Shown here one piece after another: positions 9,108 to 16,046 of a stretch of DNA of 16,046 nucleotides; position 1 is the stretch's first letter; each line of letters opens with the position of its first letter. Position numbers and translations under genes: made by a program. The notes under the pieces were generated by a model. It had not been told where the DNA came from, did no database searches, and was given only the letters and a program-made list of their open reading frames with translations. The stretch comes from Burkholderiaceae bacterium (GTDB lineage Bacteria > Pseudomonadota > Gammaproteobacteria > Burkholderiales > Burkholderiaceae), in contig JASLEM010000268.1 in assembly GCA_030151165.1 (NCBI GenBank), forward strand, positions 1-16,046, given 5' to 3'.

Positions 9108-9230
9108 CGGTTCACTTCCGCTTTGTTTCCGTCGGCCTCGAATCTCGAGAGTTTCTCGACGGGGCAAGCACCGATGCGCCACTGGTAACTTCGGGTTTCA
9201 TTTCATCAACCTGAAGCCTGACGCCAGCAT

Positions 9231-9265
9231 AGTGAAAACACCAGGAACTAACTGTCCTGTTCACT
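9231..9265 (+). other. Imperfect inverted repeat in the PpiC-gene leader
   Basis: AGTGAA (9231-9236) pairs with TTCACT (9260-9265), and CAGGA (9242-9246) pairs with TCCTG (9255-9259). Together they give an 11-bp stem with a 5-base bulge on one arm and an 8-base loop, ending 32 bp before the isomerase ATG. No T-run follows, so it is not an intrinsic terminator. The surrounding 190-bp gap (9108-9297) is clearly richer in A/T than the coding DNA and presumably carries the isomerase promoter. I could not fix -35/-10 boxes. A second small dyad, CTCGA-ATC-TCGAG (9137-9149), lies nearer bolA. Confidence 0.35.
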
Positions 9266-9297
9266 TTCCAAGTCCGTTTGCTCGAAAGTCTCCCAGC

Positions 9298-10131
9298 ATG
9301 AATATCAAAACTTCGGCCGCGCTGATCGGCACCCTGGTGCTGCCGCTGGCAGTGATGGCCCAGAACGTGGCCACGGTCAACGGCAAGCCGGTGCCCAAGT
9401 CGCGCGTCGATGCGCTGATCGCCACCGCCACGCGCGGCCAACAGCACGTCGAGGTCAATGCCGACATGCAGGCCCAGGCACGTGACCAGGTCGTGATGCG
9501 CGAGATCTTCACGCAGGAAGCCGAGAAGGAAGGCATCCCCCAGACCGCCGACTACAAGGCGGCGATGGACCTGGCGCGCCAGAGCGTGCTGATCACCACG
9601 ATGTTCCAGAACTACGAGAAGGCGCATCCGATCTCGGACGCCGCCGCGCAGGCCAAGTACGAGCAGATCAAGGCCGCGAACTCGTCCAATGAAGTCCACG
9701 CCCACCACATCCTCGTGGACAGCGAAGACCAGGCGAAGACGCTGATCGGCCAGATCAAGGCCGGCGCGAAGTTCGAGGACGTCGCGAAGAAGGAATCGAA
9801 GGACACCGAGTCCGCGAAGAACGGCGGCGACCTGGACTGGGTCAAGCCGAGCGGCTACGTGCCCGAATTCGCCGCCGCGCTGGAAAAGCTGAAGCCCGGC
9901 CAGATGACCGACACGCCGGTGAAGACGCAGTTCGGTTACCACATCATCCGCCTCGACGAAGTGCGCCCCGCCAAGTTCCCGTCCTACGACGAAGTCAAGG
10001 ACAAGCTGAAGCAGCAGATGGCCCAGGAACAGCTGCAGGAGTTCCAGGACAAGCTGCGCAAGAGCGCGAAGACCGACTACAAGTTCGCCGCCGACAGCGC
10101 GCCGGACCAGGGCGCGCCCGCGAAGCAATAA
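9298..10131 (+). CDS. Exported PpiC-type (parvulin) peptidyl-prolyl isomerase
   Basis: This 277-residue periplasmic chaperone/isomerase catalyses cis-trans isomerisation of Xaa-Pro bonds, presumably in exported proteins. It has a signal peptide (hydrophobic 7-20, cleavage after AVMA21). A SurA/PrsA-like N-terminal helical region follows (VATVNGKPVPKSRVDALI, 24-41). The parvulin domain spans about 134-222 with HAHHILVDSEDQAKTLIGQI, GGDLDW (177-182), FAAALEKLKPGQMTDTPVKT and QFGYHIIRLDEV. A Lys/Gln-rich helical tail and a short disordered end (DSAPDQGAPAKQ) follow. The ATG at 9298 begins exactly at the signal peptide; upstream in-frame codons have no protein-like character. It is followed by a strong terminator and belongs to the conserved yciB-bolA-PpiC neighbourhood, but the 190-bp leader suggests its own promoter. 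Confidence 0.93.
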   Translation: MNIKTSAALIGTLVLPLAVMAQNVATVNGKPVPKSRVDALIATATRGQQHVEVNADMQAQARDQVVMREIFTQEAEKEGIPQTADYKAAMDLARQSVLITTMFQNYEKAHPISDAAAQAKYEQIKAANSSNEVHAHHILVDSEDQAKTLIGQIKAGAKFEDVAKKESKDTESAKNGGDLDWVKPSGYVPEFAAALEKLKPGQMTDTPVKTQFGYHIIRLDEVRPAKFPSYDEVKDKLKQQMAQEQLQEFQDKLRKSAKTDYKFAADSAPDQGAPAKQ

Positions 10132-10151
10132 GCTTCCCCGCCCGCAGCGCG

Positions 10152-10184
10152 AAGCGCCCCGCCTTCACAGGCCGGGCGCTTTTT
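10152..10184 (+). terminator. Intrinsic terminator after the PpiC isomerase gene
   Basis: AAGCGCCC (10152-10159) pairs with GGGCGCTT (10174-10181). Inside it GCCT (10161-10164) pairs with AGGC (10169-10172) around a TCAC loop, with one C:C mismatch. The 3' arm runs into a T5 tract (10180-10184). It starts 20 bp after the isomerase stop and separates it from the convergent ABC ATPase gene. Read from the other strand, it has a matching A/T end only in part, so it acts mainly rightward. Confidence 0.85.
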
Positions 10185-10197
10185 CCTTGCCCGGCGC

Positions 10198-10881
10198 TCA
10201 GGCCGTCGCGGGCTCCACCAGCCGGCCGGCCTCGATGTGCAGCTGCCGGTCGCAGCGCGCGGCGATCGCCTTGTCGTGGGTGACGAGCACCAGCGTCGTG
10301 CCGATCTCGCGGTTGAGGTCGAACATCAGCTGCATCACGGTCTCGCCGGTCGCGAAGTCGAGGCTGCCGGTGGGCTCGTCGGCGAGCAACACCTGCGGCC
10401 GCACGACGAAGGCGCGCGCCAGCGCGACGCGCTGCTGCTCGCCACCGGACAGCACGCGCGGATAGTGCCCCAGCCGCTGGCCCAGGCCGACGCGCGCGAG
10501 CATCTCGCCCGCGCGCGAGCGCGCGTCACGCGCGCCCGCCAGCTCGAGCGGCAGCATCACGTTCTCGAGCGCGGTCCGGTGCGCCAGCAGCTGGAAGCTC
10601 TGGAACACGAAGCCGACGCGCTCGGCGCGCACCGCGGCGCGGGCGTCCTCGTCGAGCGCGAACAGGTCGGTGCCGGCCATGCGCACCGAGCCCGAGCTGG
10701 GAACGTCCAGCCCGGCCAGCAGTCCCAGCAAGGTGCTCTTGCCCGAGCCCGAAGCGCCGACGATCGCCGCCGACTCGCGCGCGTGGAGGGTGAACGAGAT
10801 GTCGTGGAGAATCGTCAGGGTTCCGGTGGCATCGCTCACCTGCCGGCAGAGACGATCGACCACGATGATGGGTTCAGACAT
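10198..10881 (-). CDS. ybbA: YbbA/LolD-like ABC transporter ATPase
   Basis: This 227-residue cytoplasmic ATPase belongs to the MacB/LolD/YbbA class, which drives extrusion or lipoprotein-type transporters rather than solute uptake. Motifs are Walker A GASGSGKST (42-50), Q-loop Gln94 (FVFQSF), signature LSGGEQQR (144-151), Walker B VLLADEPTGSLD (164-175) and H-loop His202. The FVFQSFQLLAHRTALENVMLP stretch is typical of the class. The start is ATG at 10881; no other in-frame start lies close by, and upstream codons run into tesA on the opposite strand. It is divergent from tesA, as ybbA is in E. coli, which supports the symbol. E. coli ybbA is followed by the large permease ybbP, but here the downstream neighbour is the convergent PpiC gene, so no membrane partner is adjacent. 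Confidence 0.88.
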   Translation of the reverse strand: MSEPIIVVDRLCRQVSDATGTLTILHDISFTLHARESAAIVGASGSGKSTLLGLLAGLDVPSSGSVRMAGTDLFALDEDARAAVRAERVGFVFQSFQLLAHRTALENVMLPLELAGARDARSRAGEMLARVGLGQRLGHYPRVLSGGEQQRVALARAFVVRPQVLLADEPTGSLDFATGETVMQLMFDLNREIGTTLVLVTHDKAIAARCDRQLHIEAGRLVEPATA

Positions 10882-11584
10882 GCATTCACTTTTTGGGGCG
10901 CGGCAGACGCGCCGCGGATTCCTCCACTGTAGCCTGAGCGCCTGCGCGCTGCTGGCCGCCAGCGCCGCGATCTCGCCCGCGGCCCTCGCCGCGGCGTCGG
11001 GCGCGGCCGCCAGGGACGCCGGTGCCGGCCACCAGGTCGTCGTCGTCGGCGACAGCCTCTCCGCCGAATACGGCCTCGCGCACGGCGCCGGCTGGGCCTC
11101 GCTGCTGCGCGAGCGGCTCGCCACCGAGAAGCCCGGCTGGACGGTGCTCAACGCGAGCATCAGCGGCGACACCACCGCCGGCGGCCTCGCGCGCCTGCCG
11201 GCGCTGCTGAAGGCTCATCCGGCCGTCGTCGTGATCGAGCTCGGCGGCAACGACGCGCTGCGTGGCACCCCGATCGCCGAGGTGCGCCGCAACATCGACG
11301 CGATGGCGACGATGGCGACCGCGGCGGGCGCGAAGGTGCTCATCGCCGGCATCCAGGTGCCGCCCAACTACGGCCGCCAGTACAACGCGGACTTCGCGCA
11401 GATGTATGTCGACGCCGCCGCGGCGCACAAGGCCGCGCTGGTGCCCTTCCTGCTCAAGGGCGTCGCCGATCGCCCCGACTCCGCCGACTGGTTCCAGGCT
11501 GACGGCATCCATCCGATCGCGAAGGCGCACCCGATCATCCTGGACAACGTCTGGCCCGTCCTCAAGCCGCTGCTGAAGCCGTGA
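10880..11584 (+). CDS. tesA: Exported SGNH esterase, TesA family (arylesterase/thioesterase I/lysophospholipase L1)
   Basis: This 234-residue SGNH hydrolase of the TesA family cleaves thioesters, aryl esters or lysophospholipids in the periplasm. Catalytic blocks are GDSLSAEYGL with nucleophile Ser59, ISGDT with Gly96, GGND with Asn124, and DGIHP with Asp208 and His211. The N-terminus has a signal sequence ending near AALAAA (34-39). It contains TRRGFLH (10-16), close to the twin-arginine consensus S/T-RR-x-F-L-K, and a hydrophobic stretch (17-36). The ATG at 10880 was chosen as the shortest start that keeps the RR motif; in-frame ATGs at 10865 and 10868 are possible. The start codon shares CATG with the divergent ybbA. 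The stop overlaps the next gene as GTGA, implying coupling. Confidence 0.92.
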   Translation: MHSLFGARQTRRGFLHCSLSACALLAASAAISPAALAAASGAAARDAGAGHQVVVVGDSLSAEYGLAHGAGWASLLRERLATEKPGWTVLNASISGDTTAGGLARLPALLKAHPAVVVIELGGNDALRGTPIAEVRRNIDAMATMATAAGAKVLIAGIQVPPNYGRQYNADFAQMYVDAAAAHKAALVPFLLKGVADRPDSADWFQADGIHPIAKAHPIILDNVWPVLKPLLKP

Positions 11585-12123
11585 CGCGCCGGCTCCTGCC
11601 TCGCCCGCTCGCCGGCCTCGTCCTCTCTGCGCTGTTCGTCGTCGCGCCCGCGTTCGCGGCGGGCCTGTCCGCGAAGGACGCCGACGCCGTCCGCGCCGCC
11701 ATCACCCGCTCCAACGACGCGCTCGTGCGCGGCGATGTCGACACGGTCGTCGACTGCACCGCTGACCCGCTGGTCGCGGCGATCGGCGGACGCGACCGAT
11801 ACGCCCCGGCGATCCGCAACACCGTGAAGATGATGCGCGACCACGACCTCCACGTCGTGTCGCACACGATGGAGCCGCCGGGCGCGCCGGTGACGGCCGA
11901 CGGCTTCCTCGTCACCGTCGTGCGGGAGTCGACGGTGATGTCGTCGCACGGCCAGCGCAGCCGCACCGACGGCTTCACGGTCGCCGTCCGCCCCGTGACC
12001 GGCGGCCCGTGGAAGCTGATCGGCGGCAAGGGCATCGCCCAGGCGCCGCAGGTCATGCAGCAGCTGTTCCCGGGTTTCCCGGCGAACTACGTGTTTCCGC
12101 CGTTCACCGAGAAGGCGGAGTGA
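11581..12123 (+). CDS. Small exported protein, possible NTF2-like fold, function unknown
   Basis: This 180-residue protein begins at a GTG that overlaps the tesA stop by 4 bp. It has a clear Sec signal peptide (RR near the start, hydrophobic 10-23, cleavage after AFA26). The mature part opens with a helix, SAKDADAVRAAITRSNDALVRGDVDTVVDC, the pattern of SnoaL/DUF4440-type NTF2-like proteins. These begin with a long helix ending in a G-D motif and a strand, followed by alternating strands such as GFLVTVVRESTVMSS, GFTVAVRPV and GPWKLIGG. No catalytic residues can be assigned. It ends with an amphipathic stretch QVMQQLFPGFPANYVFPPF. The NTF2 assignment is inference from the strand/helix pattern and weak. 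Coupling to tesA suggests a joint envelope role. Confidence 0.8.
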   Translation: MTRRLLPRPLAGLVLSALFVVAPAFAAGLSAKDADAVRAAITRSNDALVRGDVDTVVDCTADPLVAAIGGRDRYAPAIRNTVKMMRDHDLHVVSHTMEPPGAPVTADGFLVTVVRESTVMSSHGQRSRTDGFTVAVRPVTGGPWKLIGGKGIAQAPQVMQQLFPGFPANYVFPPFTEKAE

Positions 12124-12187
12124 GCCTGGCGTCCAGACCGCCGGCCGCGTCGACATCCGCCGCATCGACCCGCGACACGAGGCCCGA

Positions 12188-12209
12188 GGCCCGATGCGCG
12201 GTGCGGGCC
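12188..12209. other. GC hairpin between convergent genes
   Basis: GGCCCG (12188-12193) and CGGGCC (12204-12209) form a 6-bp stem in the 151-bp gap where the tesA-operon and the DUF6600 gene converge. There is no T-run on either side. It could slow polymerase from both directions or be a chance result of the GC content. Nothing else is recognisable in the gap. Confidence 0.25.
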
Positions 12210-12274
12210 ACCCCGCCCCGGATCACGGCATCACGCCCTCGACGCCGCGCGGACGACGTCGTCGACCGCAGCGC

Positions 12275-14113
12275 CTATTCGCCACGCGACGGGTTCGCCG
12301 CCGCATTCGTCGCGCCGCGCACGGGCGTGACTGGCGCGACGGGTGCAACCGGCGCCACGACAGGTGGCACCGCGCCCACCGGCCGCGGCGCGATCGGCGC
12401 GGGCGCCGCGAACGGCGCGGGCCTGATCGAGGTGGGCACCGGCGGCGCGATCGGCGCCAAGGTGGCGACCGGAGGCGCGATCGCGGGCCGGCGATCGACC
12501 AGCGCCTGGCTGGCCACCGGAGCCGGCTCCGCGACCTTGCGGCCGCGCACGTCCGGCTTCGTCGGCGCGACGGGCGTCGCCACCATGGGCTTCGCGACGC
12601 CCAGCCCGGTCGATGACGCGCCCGGGTTGGACGCGGCAGCCGCCTTGCCCGGCATGGTGGCCGGCGCAGGCGCCTGCGCAGGCACGGGCGGCAGCGAAGA
12701 CGCCGGCACCTGCACGACGTTCGCCGACCCCGGCAACACCGAATGGCCGGACGGCGGCGCGGGCGGCGGCAGTTCGGCGAGCTTGTCGGCGGCGTCGACG
12801 AGCGCGTGCTTGCGCTCGGACCTGGCGATCGCGGGCATCGTGGCCACCGGCACGCGCGGCAGCAGCGCCGACTGCGCGACGACCGCCACCGCCCCCGGCA
12901 CGCCGCGATTGGCATAGGCCACCGGCCCGACGGGCACGAAGCGCGGCCGGTTCTTCGCGGGATCGATGCCTGCGCGCAGCGGCGGCGCGGGCCGGCCGTC
13001 GTTGACGGCGCTCCAGTAGCGCGGCGACGTGGCGTAGCCCGGGAAGAACGCCTCGCCGGGCGCCAGCGGCACCCAGCCCACGGCCGGCGCGCCGCCGACC
13101 AGCAGGCCGGCGCCACCGAGCCAGCCCACCAGCGCCGGTGCATAGACCGGGCGGCCCGCCCAGCGTCCCGGCGTCCAGGCCCAATGGCCGCGCACCTGCA
13201 GCCAGCGCCCATAGTGGAACGGCGCGAAGCCCCAGGCGCTGTCGTCGACCCAGGTCCAGCCCCACGGCGCGATCCACAGCCACGATCCCGCCTGGTACGG
13301 CGCCCAGCCGGCGGGCAGGCCGTTGGGCGTCCAGACCGGGCCGACCCCGGGGACGTTGCTCCAGCGGCCGTAGCGGCCCAGGCCGGCGCCGCCGGACATC
13401 TCGGCCGGCACGTTCGCCGCGCCGGCGGCGTTGGCCGCCGCGTCGCGATCCGCGAGCCCCTCCTGCGCCAGCACCCACGCGGAGAACGCATCCGCCGGCG
13501 CCGGCACGAGCCGGTAGTGCGTCGTCTGCTGCGCGCCCTCGCGCCACACCTCGGCACGCTGGCCGGCCGCCAGCGGCAGCGAGCTGTCGGGCGCCTCCAG
13601 CAGCATGTCGCCGGTCCACGACTGCGCGGCCAGCACGCCGTTGGGCGCGCGGTCGAAGCGGTACTCGCCGGGATGGTGCGGCACCCACACGCCCTCGTCG
13701 GTGGTGACGGTGAGCTCGCCGAGGATGTCGGCCGAGCGCACGCGCACCGCCGCCTGGCCGTGCTCGAAGCGCAGGAAGATCTTCTGGTCGTCCAGGCGCA
13801 GGATGGACAGGTCGGTGGACGGCCCGACACGCACCGTCGACGAGCCGATCTCGAGCGTCGCGCGGCCGTCCGCGCCGGTGATCACGCGGTCGCCGGTCGA
13901 CATCGGCTGGTTGCGCGGCAGGTCCAGCCACGGCCCCTCGGGGCTCACGGTGCGGACGTCGCCCGAGACCTCCGCCACGCGCCCGACACGGCCCGACGGA
14001 TCCTCGTCGGCCCAGGCGCCGGCTGGCGAACACCAGGCCACGCAGGCCAGGGCGAGCGCGCCGGCCACGCGTGCGAGGGTCGAGGAACGGGAAGACGTGT
14101 GCGGCGTGTCCAT
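12275..14113 (-). CDS. Exported FecR-domain/DUF6600-type protein with Pro/Ala-rich tail
   Basis: This 612-residue exported protein has a signal peptide at 1-35 (hydrophobic 15-30, cleavage after AWA35). A FecR-like beta domain spans about 43-130 (GRVAEVSGDVRTVSPEG, then STGDRVITGADGRATLEIGS). About 135-205 continues the beta-rich region. Residues 245-365 form a Trp/Gly-rich core (GWAPYQAGSWLWIAPWGWTW, WGFAPFHYGRW, WAWTPGRW, YAPALVGWLGG), the hallmark of DUF6600 proteins. From about 445 to the end it is Pro/Ala/Val-rich low complexity with repeated PIAPP/PVAPV units. FecR domains in classical anti-sigma proteins follow a cytoplasmic N-terminus and one membrane helix. Here a signal peptide replaces these and no sigma factor or TonB receptor gene is nearby, so a FecI/FecR role is unlikely. 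It starts 54 bp after def in the same direction. Function is unknown; an envelope or matrix role is a guess. Confidence 0.85.
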   Translation of the reverse strand: MDTPHTSSRSSTLARVAGALALACVAWCSPAGAWADEDPSGRVGRVAEVSGDVRTVSPEGPWLDLPRNQPMSTGDRVITGADGRATLEIGSSTVRVGPSTDLSILRLDDQKIFLRFEHGQAAVRVRSADILGELTVTTDEGVWVPHHPGEYRFDRAPNGVLAAQSWTGDMLLEAPDSSLPLAAGQRAEVWREGAQQTTHYRLVPAPADAFSAWVLAQEGLADRDAAANAAGAANVPAEMSGGAGLGRYGRWSNVPGVGPVWTPNGLPAGWAPYQAGSWLWIAPWGWTWVDDSAWGFAPFHYGRWLQVRGHWAWTPGRWAGRPVYAPALVGWLGGAGLLVGGAPAVGWVPLAPGEAFFPGYATSPRYWSAVNDGRPAPPLRAGIDPAKNRPRFVPVGPVAYANRGVPGAVAVVAQSALLPRVPVATMPAIARSERKHALVDAADKLAELPPPAPPSGHSVLPGSANVVQVPASSLPPVPAQAPAPATMPGKAAAASNPGASSTGLGVAKPMVATPVAPTKPDVRGRKVAEPAPVASQALVDRRPAIAPPVATLAPIAPPVPTSIRPAPFAAPAPIAPRPVGAVPPVVAPVAPVAPVTPVRGATNAAANPSRGE

Positions 14114-14167
14114 GATGATTCAACGCGGGTGTCGACGCGGCGGCCGACCGAGCGGCCGCCGGGCGCC

Positions 14168-14704
14168 TCAATCGTCCGCGTTCGGATCCATCTCCGGGAA
14201 CAGCACGCTGGTGAAGCCGAACTGCGTGAAGTCGCGCATGCGCGTCGGGTAGAGGCGGCCCAAGAGGTGGTCGACCTCGTGCTGCACGACACGCGCGTGG
14301 AAGCCGTCGGCCTCGCGGTCGATGACGTTGCCTTGCGGGTCGACGCCCGTGTAGCGGATGCGCTCCCAGCGCGGCACGACGCCGCGCAGGCCGGGCACCG
14401 ACAGGCAGCCCTCCCAGCCGTCGACCTCGCCGTCGCCGAGCGGCGTGATCGTCGGGTTGATCAGCACGGTCTTCGGCACGGCGGGCGCCTCGGGGTAGCG
14501 CTCGTTGCGGTCGAAGCCGTAGATGACGAGCTGCAGGTCGACGCCGATCTGCGGCGCCGCCAGGCCGGCGCCGTTGGCGTGCGCCATCGTCTCGAACATG
14601 TCGGCGATGAGGTCGTCCAGCTCGGGGGTGCCGAACTGCTCGACGGGCTGGGCGACGCGCAGTAGGCGCGGGTCGCCCATCTTCAGGATCTCGCGGACGG
14701 TCAT
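14168..14704 (-). CDS. def: Peptide deformylase
   Basis: This 178-residue cytosolic metalloenzyme removes the formyl group from the initiator methionine of new proteins. All three active-site motifs are intact: [10 protein letters not shown] (45-54), EGCLSVPG (98-105) with metal ligand Cys100, and HEVDHLLG (142-149) with ligands His142 and His146 and catalytic Glu143. The LSVPG form and the acidic C-terminus (EMDPNADD) suit the proteobacterial type I enzyme. The start ATG gives the standard [18 protein letters not shown] opening; an AGAAGG lies 10 bp upstream. It follows ligA by 78 bp on the same strand with no terminator between, so cotranscription is likely. It may be a second deformylase copy, since the other usual site (def-fmt) is not here. 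Confidence 0.96.
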   Translation of the reverse strand: MTVREILKMGDPRLLRVAQPVEQFGTPELDDLIADMFETMAHANGAGLAAPQIGVDLQLVIYGFDRNERYPEAPAVPKTVLINPTITPLGDGEVDGWEGCLSVPGLRGVVPRWERIRYTGVDPQGNVIDREADGFHARVVQHEVDHLLGRLYPTRMRDFTQFGFTSVLFPEMDPNADD

Positions 14705-14782
14705 GGTCGTCGGGCCTTCTGGAATGGGGTGTATCGGGTCGATTCTGCAGCGGGACGCGCCGCGGGGTGATGCGCGCGTCGA

Positions 14783-16046
<1,264 letters not shown>

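Noticed and set aside
12188..12209. Bidirectional intrinsic terminator between the convergent tesA operon and DUF6600 gene
   Set aside because: The stem is only 6 bp and no T-run follows on either strand, so I list it merely as a hairpin.
12380..12500. Repeated GGCGCGATCG units suggesting a DNA repeat or protein-binding array
   Set aside because: They encode the recurring PIAPP/AIAPP units of the Pro-rich tail. Spacing follows codons and is irregular, so protein-level repetition explains them.
12009..12917. Plus-strand frame with collagen-like Gly-x-x runs (TGATGATGA, GAIGAGA)
   Set aside because: It is the antisense of the Pro/Ala-rich tail of the DUF6600 protein. Pro codons read backwards give Gly codons, and it crosses the end of the tesA-coupled gene in a different frame.

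Overview
The window comes from a very GC-rich proteobacterium. Several things point to Burkholderiales (Betaproteobacteria), probably a Comamonadaceae or Rubrivivax/Leptothrix-like lineage. These are the near-universal G/C third positions, the run yciB-bolA-PpiC isomerase, the Burkholderiales-style long form of YciB, and a HAAT-type liv cluster beside an acyl-CoA ligase. This placement is inference from gene content and order; no RNA gene is present to confirm it. Coding density is high and no stretch longer than 300 bases lacks a gene. I see no tRNA, rRNA, CRISPR array, insertion sequence or phage gene.

Region 1 (1-6297, all on the minus strand) is a catabolic uptake module. Reading right to left, a fatty/carboxylic acid-CoA ligase is followed by a complete branched-chain-type (HAAT) ABC importer: periplasmic binding protein, LivH, LivM, LivG and the first 28 codons of LivF. 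The four transporter genes from livH to livF are chained by 4-base ATGA or 1-base TGATG overlaps. The binding-protein gene sits 37 bp ahead of livH and has its own leader with a clear dyad (CAGGG-N14-CCCTG) that could be an operator. The pairing with a ligase suggests that the imported solute is an organic acid activated to a CoA thioester, rather than leucine.

Region 2 (6298-10131, plus strand) begins at a 122-bp divergent promoter region. It holds selO (protein AMPylator), then septation protein yciB, the iron-sulfur/redox regulator bolA, and an exported PpiC-type prolyl isomerase closed by a strong intrinsic terminator. yciB and bolA are only 2 bp apart. The PpiC gene has its own 190-bp, relatively AT-rich leader containing an imperfect hairpin.

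Region 3 (10198-12123) is a divergent pair: a YbbA/LolD-like ABC ATPase on the minus strand and a TesA-type SGNH esterase on the plus strand. Their start codons share the same CATG tetranucleotide. tesA is coupled by a GTGA overlap to a small exported protein of unknown function with a possible NTF2-like fold. No membrane partner for the ATPase is present.

Region 4 (12275-16046, minus strand) reads ligA (partial, N-terminus outside the window), def (peptide deformylase), then a large exported FecR/DUF6600-type protein with a Trp/Gly-rich core and a long Pro/Ala-rich tail.

Most of the window is housekeeping or catabolic core genome. The least explained parts are the DUF6600/FecR protein, the tesA-coupled secreted protein, and the regulatory dyad and substrate of the liv/ligase module. 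I found no convincing new defence or mobile system.
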